From Microcebus murinus (lineage: Eukaryota > Chordata > Mammalia > Primates > Cheirogaleidae), in NCBI RefSeq assembly GCF_040939455.1, contig NC_134108.1:49847501-49911500 (forward strand): a stretch of DNA of 64,000 bases. Direction: 5' to 3'. Below, in pieces: positions 41,156 through 51,985 of this stretch (the first letter of the stretch is position 1; every line of letters begins with the position of its first letter). Under the pieces are notes generated by a model. It was not told the origin of the DNA. It saw only the letters and a list, made by a program, of their open reading frames with translations, and made no database searches. Position numbers and translations under genes: made by a program.

Positions 41156-42687
41156 GCTACCAAATCAAAATAAACCACCATCAAAATACAGGGTGAAGCA
41201 GAGGGAGACAACAAATTATAGCATTACAGAATTATAAACAAGTTCAAAGCTACAGTCTCTAGGAGATCCAAAATTACTAAATTTGAATTGGAAATAACGT
41301 CATTCTTACCTTTCTCTCACCCATGGGAAACTGTGAAGCCTTGGAAAATATCAAAAGTCCCCACCAAAATAACACGAAAACATAGAACATTCCACTGATC
41401 CAGACGCTGGACATATTCTGTACAAGTTAGGTATTAGGTGCAGATGGACATTCACATATATTATCATGAGTCAAGCAGCAAAAAAATGAAAGGCAAAGGA
41501 GGACACTTTTCATTTAACTATTTGGGAATGGGAAGTGAACCACGGATCTTAGAAGACCAAGGTTTCCTTTAAAAAAAGTTACCTTGGGTTTTTAATCTCT
41601 ACCCTCCTCTCCCAAATTACCCTTTTCTACTGATAACAATAAGCCTATAGGAAACACTATATATCAGAGTTCTTCTTTTTTTCTTTTCTTTCTTTCTTTT
41701 TTTTTTTTTTTTTTATGAAGGTATTATTTTAGCTGAGAGGAAAAAGAATACCTGCAATCAGCTTAAAGACTTATGTACTCCCTCTGCTGGCTCTGAATTT
41801 AAAATAAATTCTCAAAGGCTTCAGGAGCTAAATTATTAATTTCACTATACATCTACAACACAAGGAAAAATATGATGTGGATTCTCTACCCTCCACACAC
41901 ACACAAAGTTGTTCAAAGAAATTAATAAGAAATTTCAGAACACATCTGAAAACTGTCAAACACATCTCTATTGGGTTTATTGTAGGTACACTCCAGAAGG
42001 AAGCTAATGCATATCATTTGTTTGTTTAGCAGAGAGGTCACTTCTACTTTGGCCTTGCCCCCTACAAATACATACCACATGCTTTCCTTGCTCTGTGCTC
42101 AACTCCTCAATGCAGAACCAGGATGCGTGTGGACACCCAGACATGGTGAGTCCCCAGAAGATAACCTGGCTCTTCACCACAGGCAATGACCCAGGAGTAG
42201 CAGAATTACTAGAAGGACCACAGTCCAGAGTAGTCTGCTTTGCTTTGTAATGTTATTCCATAGAGTCACTGAGACACTGCCGAGACAAAGTCTCACGATT
42301 AAAACCTCAAAATAGCAGGAGTAAAAAGTGAACACACAAACTCTAAATACTCCAATCATACATGTGTATTTTACCAAGAGAGAGTGACACATCACAGTAT
42401 TCTATGGATGCCTGCTATTGTTCTTTTCCTTTGGGGGGAAATTGAGATACTGGGAAATGAAAGTTGTTTGGTTAAGAACAAAATGGTTAAAAAAACCGAG
42501 TCTGTCTGGCAGTGATATAAACAGAATTGGGGTCTCCTATCATAATCACTAGTGTAACCACCTATTCAGAAAACTAACTAGGAAGAGCTGCAGACTGGCC
42601 CTGAAATGGTTCATCTCAAAGACTGCTTGCTATCTACTCTTCCTTTATATGTAACTTCTATGTCCTAATCCATGGATGTAAAATGTC
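41156..42687. other. Intron with pyrimidine tract
   Basis: Only a TTTC/T-rich tract (about 41671-41715) stands out. Confidence 0.4.
41671..41715 (+). repeat. Polypyrimidine (TTTC)n/T tract
   Basis: TTTCTTTC repeats leading into an 18-21 base T-run. No adjacent element explains it as a retroposon tail. Confidence 0.8.
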
Positions 42688-42758
42688 AAGAATATCTGGG
42701 ACTTTTAAGTACATTCATACTATGTGAAAAAAAAAAAAAAAAAGAATATCTGGGACTT
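42688..42758 (+). mobile_element. Minute poly(A)-tailed insertion with target duplication
   Basis: A perfect 17-bp direct repeat (AAGAATATCTGGGACTT, 42688-42704 and 42742-42758) flanks a 22-nt body (TTAAGTACATTCATACTATG...) followed by an A-run. Classic L1-type retroposition signature with an ultrashort cargo. Confidence 0.75.
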
Positions 42759-43597
42759 ATGCCTAAAACACAGAACATTATAACCAACTTAGTTTTACAT
42801 AACAGCGTTGCTCCTGTAAGAAGTGGGTAAGTAAGCTTTAGGCCAAACAATTCCATAGTGACCTTCTAGCCAGTGCACACTGATGTTACATACAGTGGGG
42901 TATACACACAGAGAGAAAACTTGACTTCATACTTCTCTTAACAAAAGGTCATCCTAAGATCAGGTTTCCCTCAGTTTCTGTGGTGAGTAGTCACTGGTAA
43001 TGATGCAGTTTTCAAGGACTTCTATGCTAGGAAACAAGACACCGTAAGAAACCTCAGAGATATCAGAGCATCATTTCACATTTACACCACATCGTATCAA
43101 CATCAATGCTAAAAGGTCTAAGGCCAATGCCACCTTCAGAGCTGCAAGTATCCACAAGACTCCACACATGACATCAGCTCACTCCTGAGTCACAGCACCC
43201 TGTTTTAGTATCACAGTCCCAGAACAAGGCTCCAGGAATGAGCAACGTGTATGCATCTAGTAGACACACGCCCTGCTTTCAAGGCTCTTACACTGTTCTT
43301 GAGAATAATCAAGAGTCACAGGAAAGTGACAAAAGAAACAGGCAGGTGTCATGGGGTGGACAGGATAGGGTGGGGTTAAGAGAGAAAGCTTTTTCAGCAA
43401 GGTGAGCTGAGAGCCTGATGGAGAATGCAAAAGAGAAACACAGCTATTCTAGTGCGAGCCACCCTTTTAGAGGGGAGGAGCAGCAGAGGAGAACAAATGA
43501 AGTAAGAGCTTGCAGAACCTGAGGGGAACAGCTGTGAAACCACAATGGTTAGCAGCAGACATGACCGAACAGGGGTGCCCTGGGCTCATGAGGACAC
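42759..43597. other. Intron, nothing recognised
   Basis: No confident feature. Confidence 0.4.
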
Positions 43598-43725
43598 ATT
43601 CTTAACCCCACCTCTGCTAGCTGTGGGACCTTGAGCCAGTCACTCATGCATTCCTGGCCTTTCCTCCACTGTAAAATTAAGTAGTTAGCTGATTTTTAAG
43701 ACCTCTTTTAGTTCTGAGTTTTAGA
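43598..43725 (+). mobile_element. MIR fragment
   Basis: 'ctctgctagctgtgggacct', 'tgagccagtcactcatgcat' and 'actgtaaaattaagtagtt' follow the MIR core order. Confidence 0.7.
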
Positions 43726-44114
43726 CAACAATACAGATGAGTCAGCTATGTCAATGCTCCATATACACTCCGGAGGGAGGTCAGTCCTACATCAGGCCCT
43801 GGGAGACAGAAGTGGGGATTCCACATTAGTCCAGGGCCACAGGTATGCTAATCCGGGTGGACCTAGGAAAATCCAAGCTTCTCCCAAACAGACCCAACCT
43901 ACAGGAGCTATGTTACAGTGGCCTTGCATCTCCAGAGCAGGCTCAAAATGATCTGCAGAGTTAAAGGCCAGCTCTGAGCCATGCCCAATACCCACTGTGC
44001 CATTTGCCAGCAACTTCTCTGCAGAGTTGAAGCACTGAGGAAAACAGGAGTACAGATAAGACAAAGGGAATGGGCAGCAATGACAAGTTCACAAAGCACA
44101 GATTTGCAAGTTTA
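43726..44114. other. Intron, nothing recognised
   Basis: No confident feature. Confidence 0.4.
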
Positions 44115-44250
44115 TTTTCTGTCTCCCCCATTAGAAAGTGAACTCCTGTGAACTGGAACCTTATCTGCTTTGTGCTACTACTATATCCCTGGGGCCTGGC
44201 AGAATGCTGTACACATGATATGCCTTTGATAAATATGTGTTCACTGAATG
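44115..44250 (+). mobile_element. L2 3' end
   Basis: 'tctgtctcccccattagaaa', 'ctactactatatccctgggg' and 'aaatatgtgttcactgaatg' are L2 3'-end landmarks. Confidence 0.75.
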
Positions 44251-46251
44251 AAATAGGATGTGATGCAAATGGGTAAAAAGGGTTTTCTCTTTCCTATCTT
44301 TTATTTTCTTACTGTACACCAGCTGTAACATCCACTGATACTAGCCCACCTTTGTATTTATGATCCCCAGTTCCTTCAGTGACAGCAAAAAGGCAAAGTG
44401 GCTCTTCATGACCCCTCAATTTGTGATACAGAAAAAGGAGAGAGATGAGGAGTCAAGAATGGGATCAAGTCTGTTGCCTACAGGCACAATAAGTGGGCAT
44501 AAAAACAAAATAAATTCCATATACCCTCCAGCGATGGGTAAATTGGGTATCTCACCAGAACACACAGACCTCAAGTCTTATCTCTGCATTTTCATACAGA
44601 TCTTTCAATAGATAGTGTCTGCTAAACTTTTGCCAGGCCAAGTAAATTACTTCTTAGTGAGACAAGGCCACTTCATTAATTTTCCAAATAAAAATATCTT
44701 GCAGGTTTTAAGTAAGAATCACAAGCAGAGTACTAAAAAGTTTAACTACAAGATGTTCTTCTATGGTGTCATTTTCTTAAAATAGATCCCTCCTAAAATC
44801 TCCTAAAAATAAGTCTGCTATAGTTTCATTTCATTTTCTAAGAAGGAGATAAACATATCAAAACACACACTTAGCTTCTTTTGAGTCGCTCTGTTACATG
44901 GTGCTCACAGATCAAAGTCTAAAAGGGCCAATTTGTTCACTTCATAGGTCAGTGACACAGCTTTGAAAAAGAGGAAAAACAGTCCCCCTAGTGTACTGCT
45001 GCTGTAGAAAGAGGAAGTATATTAGCTGAGAATCACTGACGAAGACAGTATGCCAAAGGAAATTACAAAACAGCATTTTGGCAACATGGGCCAAGCAAAC
45101 AGATTCTTCACACACGACCATAACCAGCCTTCTGGTGAGTTACTCTAAACGGTGACTGAGATCGAAATTACAAGCCAATGTAGAATTAAGACTTTGTTAT
45201 TTTGAAATTTAAAAAAAAAAAATGTTTTTAAAAGTTGCACTTAACATTTTCATAATATAGTATTTGAAAAGGAACTGATGCATTAATCTAAAGAACAGGA
45301 ACAGTGAGGACATAAATAAGCATTATGTGGCAGGTCAGCCCTCGTCTTTTTACCTGGGCAAGAAGCCATAATAGTACATATTCTCACATGGAAGAAGGCT
45401 CAGACTCTTAAAGAATTATCCTCTGTAGCAGTAGCAGCAGCAGCAGCAGCAGCAAAGTCTTAACATAGTATCCCACATCTGTGAATTGTGGGCACCACCA
45501 CAGAAACTCAAGGTTGCCTATATGATCATGGCTTGACCCATGGGAAATACAAATGTGTGGGCCTATATTGAGAAATTAGTGGCAAATAGGCCTTACCAGG
45601 TAAACCCTGGAGTCCTTAGAGATATCCCCAAGACAAGAGGAACTGAGAAAATTCACTAGTTAATTTATGGGTGCAGAACAAGTAACCTTCATCTGAATTA
45701 AAGGAAATGTAACCTTTTCCCCTCTTAACCACATCTGATTATTCATTTCTACTTTAATGCCTGAGGTAAGGGAACCTGTAAGACAGCCATCAGCCTTCTC
45801 CCTGGCACAGTATGCATCTGACAAATGCAAGTTACCCAAGGGCTTCCTCCTTTTGTCAAAATGCAATTTTTCTTCCCTCTTTTATCACTTCATAGTTCCA
45901 AAGCCCCCATAATGACAGGACAGCTACCCAAACATGACACACTCATTTGGCCTCCACCAACATTCGCCTATCCTTCTGATGCTGGAATAATAACCAAAAT
46001 GTTTGTAATTGAGAGGCAAGCATACTTTTCAGGAAAGCAACCTCTACTTATGTAAGACCCATTACTTAGTAAATGACCTTTAAAAAAAGATCAACTTAAA
46101 AAATAAAATAGAAAGGAAATAAGGAACAAAGACCTCTAGAACTGTGGCTACTAATTACCTCTGTAATAACTAGCTGTGTGATTTTAGAAAAGTCATTACC
46201 TTCTCTAAGAATCAGGTTCTTTGCCAATAAAATAAGAAGCTTGAAGTGACA
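44251..46251. other. Intron with short (GCA)n
   Basis: Nothing beyond the trinucleotide repeat recognised. Confidence 0.4.
45425..45454 (+). repeat. (GCA)n trinucleotide repeat
   Basis: Imperfect GTAGCAGTA leading into seven pure GCA units. Read on the FOXO3 strand it is (TGC)n. It is intronic, so the repeat is not translated as part of FOXO3. Confidence 0.9.
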
Positions 46252-46420
46252 AACAAACTTTACCCTGGCTATACATTAGAATCACCTAAGAAGCTTAAAA
46301 AAAAAAAAAAAAAATGCTAAGCCACACACCAGCCCAGTCAAATCAGATTCTTGAGGTATTTGTATATTTCAAAAGCTCTTAGGTAATTCTAAAACACAAC
46401 CAGGGCTGAGAACCACTGGT
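46252..46420 (+). mobile_element. MER5A-like DNA transposon
   Basis: 'tacattagaatcacctaaga' near the left end and 'accagggctgagaaccactg' at the right, as in MER5A. An internal A-run of about 20 has expanded within it. Confidence 0.75.
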
Positions 46421-48899
46421 CTAGATTCTGGTCTCCAAGGCCTCTTTTCTAAGTCTTTCATTTGGTGATGACACGGTGATAATTCTGGTTACAAGATCTC
46501 CTAATGCAATGGGCCAAATAACCACAAAAGTAAGGCCTAGACCGTGCATGCCGTGCCCTTTATGCACACATGACTAGGAGAAGTTAACCTGAATTCTAGA
46601 CATTTTTAGAAGTTAAAAATCCTAATGCATAACTCAGAATGAAAGTAGTGTGGTTTAAATGCACAGGCATGCTTCCCAAATTACTAATCATGATAGGAAT
46701 CAATTTCTAAACTTGGATGCATGGAAATGGGTCACAAGTAGCCCCTGACCTCTCCCTTTTCCCTCTTCTTCCACCCCCAATAAACCACAAGCACAAAAAA
46801 TGTTGGCTATTACTCATAATGAGAATATGAAACCAGCCCCAGTTTCAAAGAGCCTTCTTCATCATCAAAGATTTGAAAGTTCCTGCATGGCTGCATCTTT
46901 TGATGAAGGTCATCTTACAAAAACTCTAAATTATACCCCTTTAGTCTTCAAGGATTAGCTGCCACATGACATTCAGAAATGGAATTGGTGAAAACAAGTA
47001 AAAATAATCATAAAATGTGTGCCCTGTCTTAAACATAATAAACCTTAATAATTTCAATTTACAGTATATTCTAAGATTTTAGTTAAAGAGAGATGAGATA
47101 ACAGGGAAGGATAAAAGAAACCATGAGACATAAACATGATTATGACATAAAACCACAAAATTTATGACTAGGCCCAAAAATCTCTATTGCAAGTCCTGCA
47201 AACTACATGACAACATAACTAGCCCAATCTCAATTCATGGCTACTTTTGGTGCTACCACTTTCTCACGTAATCTTCCCCAAAAATCAAGTGTATTAAACT
47301 GTTACTATCTTTAAGCATAAACATAATAGCAAGAAATGTTATTTGTGGAATCAAATTGCTTTTGTAATCTTAAAAATCATGGGAAGGTGAAAACCCTTCC
47401 TATGTTAATTTTTAACTTAGTTAACAGATCCTCTGTACCAAATTCAGACATGCAGGACCAAATTTCAAGTGTGAGAAATTTGAAAAATATTTCAAATGCT
47501 CAAATCCATCTTCTCAGGTCCTGTACACTCACCCCTTCCTGACACTACACTGAGATTAACCCTTGCCATCCACTTGGAAATCTTTTTTTTTTTAAAGGTA
47601 TCACATCAGTGCTGCTTTGACACAGAACTCTCTCATCCTTCCTGTGAAGAAACCTCATATACAACTGGCATTCCTTTGAAAAGCAATGTAAGATATGAAT
47701 CAAATGTAAGATTCATAATGTCAGTATTTGTTAAAAGGAGATGAAACAGATTTGTAGAATAATATCAAGCACACATTTTGCTTTTAAAGTATTTAAATAA
47801 GGCCTCTCTAATACGAGCCATTAAGAAAAAACAATCAGGCAGTTTGCAAGATTTTTCTAACAACAAATTAAAACGTTCCTTACACTAAACTCTCTAGCTT
47901 TTTCATATACAGGCTCCTCTCCAGCGCTTCAATTGTCTAAGATTAAACTGTTCTTACTTTTACACCTACTGGAACCCAGGAAGACAGACAGCTCCCCAAA
48001 TGGCAACGAAGGGGAAAGGGAGAAAGCAACTCCCTCTTTCATTAAAAAAAAAAAAAGGACAAATACAAAAATGAAAATGCAACTAAATTGCAAATACGAG
48101 CAGCTGATAAGCGATGTGTATCTCCAACTGCGCAGGACTCTCTTCTGCCTGGTACTGACACATTCCTATCTCGGGGGTAGGGGCGAGAGAGGTGCCTAGG
48201 AAGGGCAAAGCAGCTGGGTATCAGAAGCCCAGCAGGGGCAGGAGTTAATCTCTGGATACCCAACTGCAGGAAATCATTACATCATAGGCCTTTCCACACC
48301 TCTCTCTCTACCACGTGCCCGGTGCCCCAAGAGGCCCAAAAGGAAATGTAGTCTCTCTTCAGGTTCATTTACAGGTAGATGCCATTATGGACCAGCCCAG
48401 CCACCACAGCTCCCTCCCCACGACGTAGGTGGAGCGAACGCCCCGAATCCCCCACACCTGAACCCCCACTTTAAACAGTGCCAGAGTCCAGGCCTCAGCG
48501 GGAGCAGCTGGTAAGGTACGGCCAGTCCTTGTTGAGGTGGCCAGGCTGCCCCATTCGAGATCCCAGAACATTTCAGAAGCTACTCAAGGGCAGATATACT
48601 GGAAAGAAATCTCTGAGGAGCAAAGGTGTCAATACAGGTAAAGGAAAGAGAGCCAAGGGAAAAAAAAAAGGTTTTGCAACCAGCGCTTTTCCGAATGGGA
48701 TCGATGTGCCTGTGGCATTTAACACCCACAAGCCAAAACTTGGACCCACGGGTTCCCATTAGGCTAGTGACAACGCATCATGCTCCCGCGACCGACTAGA
48801 AACCAGACATCCAACCCCTTCTCCGGGCACTGAGTCCCAAATATTTCCCTACACCCCTGCACTCCATCCATAGCGACCTCACGGGACCCCACCAGGGTG
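46421..48899. other. Intron leading into the CpG island
   Basis: AT-rich at the left, rising in GC content from about 48.3 kb. No gene or repeat recognised. The intron part closest to the FOXO3 exon has short open frames on both strands without recognisable domains. Confidence 0.4.
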
Positions 48900-48900
48900 A

Positions 48901-49233
48901 ACTCTGTTCCAAAGTTGGCCGCGGACCCACCTCCTCAGCGCTGTCCGGAGTATCCAGCAAATGCACTCCTGTCGGTCTGCCCTTCCTTCGCCAGCGTCCC
49001 TTGACCTCTCTCCTCACCTGCCCATGCCCCAGGCTTCCGTGGGAGCCGCCTCCTCCTACCCCCGTGGCCGTCCCCAGGTGCTCCTACTCTGGGGGTCAAA
49101 GAGAGCCCCCAAAGCCTCACTCGGAGGGTCCCCCTGCCAACCCCTCTCCCCGGGGCCCGCAGGCGGGCTCCAACGAATCCAAACCGCGCTGCGCAGGAGG
49201 CCCGGCGGGTCCGGCCGCCCGCCTGGGGTGGGT
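48901..49233 (-). other. Intron sequence right after the FOXO3 coding exon
   Basis: CpG-rich sequence with no stop codon for a stretch in several frames, so it looks coding by length alone. It does not resemble FOXO3 beyond the donor, and I see no other gene in it. Confidence 0.6.
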
Positions 49234-49239
49234 ACGCAC
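49234..49239 (-). other. FOXO3: Splice donor of the FOXO3 coding exon
   Basis: On the minus strand the sequence reads TGGAAG followed by GTGCGT, a good donor, and the break falls in phase 0 after the Trp-Lys of SAGWK, where FOXO genes split the forkhead domain. Translation beyond this point ([13 protein letters not shown]...) has no resemblance to FOXO3, which confirms the exon end. Confidence 0.93.
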
Positions 49240-49857
49240 CTTCCAGCCGGCAGAGCTGTTGCTGTCGCCCTTATCCTTGAAGTAGGGCACGCAGCGCACC
49301 ATCCACTCGTAGATCTGGGACAAAGTGAGCCGTTTGTCCGGGGAGCTCTCGATGGCGCGGGTGATCAGGTCGGCGTAGGACAGGTTCCCCCAGGCGTTCC
49401 TCCGCGACGAGCATTTCCTTGGCTGCCCAGAGCCCCCAGCCGCCCCCGGCTGCGGCGGTGGCAGTGGCTGCTGAGGCTGCAGCGGCGTCTGAGCTCCCCC
49501 GCTCAGCGCGCCTGCCGCGGGGGCTGGCCCGGACCCCGGGTCCTGCCCTCCGGGAGCCAGCAGCCGGGCCGAGTCCTCAAGGAGTAGCCCGGAGCCCAGC
49601 GTGCCGCTCCCGCCGCCGCCTATCGCCATGGCCGAGCCGGCCCGGCCCCCGCCGTCCTCGTCGTCTTCATCGTCCTCCTCCTCGGGGATCATGGAGTCCG
49701 CGGCCGTCTCCCCCGAGGGCTTGGCCGGGCTCGCCTGGAGTTCCGGCCTCTGCAGGGGCCACGTACAGGAGCGCGGCCGGCTCTGGGGCTCGAACTCCGG
49801 GTCCAGCTCCACTTCGAGAGGAGAGAGAGGAGCCGGGGAGGCCGGCGCCTCTGCCAT
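49240..49857 (-). CDS. FOXO3: FOXO3 first coding exon (N-terminal 206 codons)
   Basis: FOXO3 is a forkhead transcription factor that AKT phosphorylates and excludes from the nucleus; in the nucleus it activates stress-resistance, cell-cycle arrest, apoptosis and autophagy genes. The translation begins [15 protein letters not shown] and agrees almost residue for residue with human FOXO3 as I remember it. Visible parts: the first AKT site, RPRSCT, with Thr32; an acidic run of Glu/Asp at about residues 59-68; a Gly-rich stretch at about 79-90; a Pro/Gln-rich stretch at about 125-140; then the start of the forkhead domain from about residue 153 ([37 protein letters not shown]). The exon ends in phase 0 after SAGWK, just before the DNA-recognition helix, the usual FOXO exon break. 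The start codon is in a strong context (AAGATGG). One glycine fewer than human in the Gly-run, plus a few substitutions at about residues 98-125. The exon is intact. The other roughly 465 residues are outside the window. Confidence 0.97.
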
Positions 49858-49976
49858 CTTCTCCGCCCTCCCGCGGCTCGGGCTCGCGCGCTCTCCTCTA
49901 GCGCCGGGGCGGGGTGCGGCGGGGGAGGGCCGTGGGCGCCGCGAAGGCTCGGGCTCCCGGGCGCCGCCGCCGCCGC
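49858..49976 (-). other. FOXO3: FOXO3 5' UTR next to the start codon, with upstream splice acceptor
   Basis: Immediately upstream of the start codon on the minus strand is GC-rich leader. At 49977-49978 is an AG preceded by a pyrimidine-rich tract (CTCTCCTTCTCTTTCCTCTC is part of it), followed by GGCGGCGGCGG. I infer that this is the acceptor for a spliced non-coding first exon. A transcript starting inside this exon could instead keep the sequence up to about 50200. FOXO3 is known to have 5' UTR variants of both kinds. The leader contains no upstream ATG in the FOXO3 frame. Confidence 0.65.
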
Positions 49977-50331
49977 CTGGAGAAGCACGAGAGGAAAGAG
50001 AAGGAGAGTTGGTTATCCCGGGCCGGAGCCCAGTCCTCGGCGAGTGCTCGCCCGCCGCCGCTTCCCAGCCGCACCGCGCCCGCCTCCCAGGACCAGGCAG
50101 ACCTGGAGACGTGCGTCCAGCGAACCTGGCGCAGCAGACGCCGCCCCCCGGCCAGGCCGCGGGGGAGACGCGAGCGAATCGACGGCCTCGCACGGGGCAG
50201 CCCCCTCCCCCCGCCGCGCGCGAGCCGCAGGTCTCTCCTGGGCTAGGTGCGGGGCGGGGAAGAAGGGGGAGGGGCGGGCCGCGCCTTTAAAGCGGGCAGC
50301 GGCCGGAGCTGGCAGCCCCGCCGCGGTCGCA

Positions 50332-50357
50332 GCCCGAGCCCGAGCCCGAGCCCGGGC
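50332..50357 (+). repeat. Short hexamer tandem repeat (GCCCGA)n
   Basis: Four GCCCGA/GCCCGG units in a row within the FOXO3 5' region, likely length-variable. It falls in the probable first intron. Confidence 0.6.
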
Positions 50358-50371
50358 GGGCGTGCGTGCGT

Positions 50372-50379
50372 TTGTTTAT
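50372..50379 (-). promoter_or_regulatory. Forkhead-type motif within the first FOXO3 intron or leader
   Basis: TTGTTTAT on the plus strand is ATAAACAA on the FOXO3 strand. It sits in an otherwise GC-rich stretch between the probable first exon and the coding exon. Motif match only. Confidence 0.3.
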
Positions 50380-51052
50380 GTTTCGCTCCAGCCCGCTCTA
50401 GTGCCTCCCGCGGTGCCGCCGCCAAAGTCTGTGGCGTCTTCAGCTCTTTTCCCTTTCCCCGGCCCTGCCGCCTCCGCGACCCCCTGCTACCCCCACCCAG
50501 CCGAGTGGCCAGAGCCCGCGGACAGCGCGGGCAGCTCCCTTCTCCCCTCTTCGCCCGCGGGCCCGGAGGGCGAGCGTGGGTCTGGGCGCAGAGGAGCCCT
50601 TGTCAGTTCCAAAACACAGAAAAGACGGAGAGAAGGGGACAAGCAGCCCAGGGGGTGTTCGCGAAAGGTCGAGCCCGGAGGGAACGGCCACTTCGGGGTT
50701 TTGTGTGTTTTATATTCTCGCGGACGTCGTACCCTCCGCCCCCTTCCCAGTCAGGAAGGGCGGGCGGTGGGGTGGGGAGCAAGTCGGAACATAAATCTTC
50801 CAACAGGTCGGGAAGCGCCAAGTCTCCCGGGCTGCCAGAAAACCCGGACCAGCACGTTCATCACCTCCTTGCTCCCACTGCTGCCATCTTGACAGTTTCC
50901 CCCTTCCCTCAAGTCCTTTAAAAACACTAGCGGGAGAGAAGGGGGGCGCACACCGAGTCACGGGGAGGGAAAGGGAAGCGCCTGGCCCAGCTCGGAAGCA
51001 GATCCGGAGTCACCGGGAAGGCGGCCGCCCGCTGCACAGCTCCGGCGCCTAC

Positions 51053-51250
51053 CTCGGTTCCTTCCCTTCAGGGACGAGGCGGGACGACGCACAATCCCGC
51101 GCGGGCCCGGGGCACGGCGAGGAGAGGGCGCGCAACCTCGGCGAAGGAGAAGCGCTCGGGCCGCCGCCGCAGCCCGCCCGAGGAACCGCCTGTCAGCTTG
51201 CGCGCCGCCGCCTTCCACATTCCTCCTCCTCCCTTCCACGAGCAGGGTGG
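51053..51250 (-). other. FOXO3: Probable non-coding first exon of FOXO3
   Basis: On the minus strand a good splice donor (ACCGAG then GTAGGC) lies at 51052-51053. It is followed by about 1.07 kb of GC-rich sequence to the pyrimidine-tract acceptor at 49977. Human FOXO3 has a non-coding first exon about 1.4 kb upstream of the start codon, and this spacing fits. The 5' boundary is a rough estimate, because the CpG-type promoter shows no TATA box. The exon assignment is inference from splice signals and spacing. Confidence 0.45.
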
Positions 51251-51308
51251 CCGCGGCAGCAGCACAAAGTTATAGACACACGCAGGGAGCCTCAACCTAG
51301 GCTGACGG

Positions 51309-51324
51309 CGGGCGGGCGGGCGGG
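51309..51324 (+). repeat. (GGCG)n-type G-rich repeat, G-quadruplex candidate
   Basis: Four GGGC units in tandem directly upstream of the probable first exon. Four G-runs with single-base loops meet the usual G-quadruplex pattern on the non-template strand relative to rightward transcription. Confidence 0.5.
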
Positions 51325-51360
51325 TCCCCGCCCAAGGGGAGGGCTGGGGCGGCGGGCCCG

Positions 51361-51412
51361 GGTGTGCTTGTGTGTGTGCGTGAGAGTTCGTGTGTGCGCT
51401 CGCGCGCCTGCG
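51361..51412 (+). repeat. Alternating purine-pyrimidine stretch (GT/GC-rich)
   Basis: A run of GTGTG, GTGCG and CGCGC steps immediately upstream of the probable first exon. Such sequence can adopt Z-DNA when a promoter is negatively supercoiled. The composition is seen; the structure is inference. Confidence 0.4.
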
Positions 51413-51957
51413 CGGCCGGGCTCCGCGGGGGCTGCGGGCGTGGGTGTCGGGGCGCGCGCCGCGGGCCGGGACTCGGCGGGCTCCCGCTGCCCTCCCCGCC
51501 CGGCTCCTCCTCCCTCCCAGGAGCCTCAACGACAACAAAGCGTGGCGCTGGCCCGCTAGGGGGGCGAGAGGCACGAGCGCTGAGCCCCTAACGCTTAGAG
51601 CCCAATCGCCTGGCCTCCCCGACTTGGGGCAGGGCGCCTGGCACCAGGGGTCCCTCGGCCTGCACGTCTGCCCGCCGGGCCCTCGGCCAGCCCTGGTGTC
51701 CAGTTCCCCATTAGAATTAGACACCAGGTAACACCTGAGATAAGATGTTGACCGTAGATGGCAAAGGTTACCTCGGCGTGGAAACAGTGACCAGCGAAGA
51801 TGTTGGTGCCTGCAGAACTTCGATAAGCCGATGCCCACAGATTTGATAGGCACCAAAAGGTTGGCACCGAGTCTCTCACCTTGCACTTTCGACCACAATC
51901 GCGTTTCACTTTTCCTGGATTTCATAGCAAACGGGGGAGAGGTGTAGCTAACTCGGG

Positions 51958-51985
51958 AAGAAATGCAAATTATTTTGCATTTCTT
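51958..51985. promoter_or_regulatory. Palindromic octamer site
   Basis: A perfect 12-bp inverted repeat (51958-51969 and 51974-51985) with a 4-nt centre contains ATGCAAAT (51963-51970), the exact POU/octamer motif, and an inverted near-octamer (TTTTGCAT) next to it. It lies in the AT-richer spacer about 0.7 kb upstream of the probable first exon. The arrangement resembles dimeric POU sites; function is inference. Confidence 0.45.

Larger units (their letters stand above)
48900..51710. promoter_or_regulatory. CpG island over the FOXO3 coding exon, 5' UTR and start region
   Basis: Base composition changes from AT-rich intron to very GC-rich, CpG-dense DNA with many CCGCC/GGGCGG motifs. The block covers the coding exon, the 5' leader and the probable first exon and ends near 51.7 kb, where AT-richer sequence resumes. 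A CpG island without a TATA box is the normal promoter class for FOXO3. Boundaries were judged by eye. Confidence 0.85.

Noticed and set aside
46296..46316. A-run possibly marking another tiny retroposon
   Set aside because: It lies inside a MER5A-like element whose consensus has a short A-stretch there, and no direct repeats flank it.
49117..49239. FOXO3 frame continuing past SAGWK
   Set aside because: The GTGCGT donor is at the family-wide exon break, and the read-through peptide does not match the forkhead recognition helix.
49419..50921. Long plus-strand frames antisense to the FOXO3 exon and leader
   Set aside because: They are the complement of FOXO3 coding and leader sequence in GC-rich DNA. 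No independent evidence for a gene.
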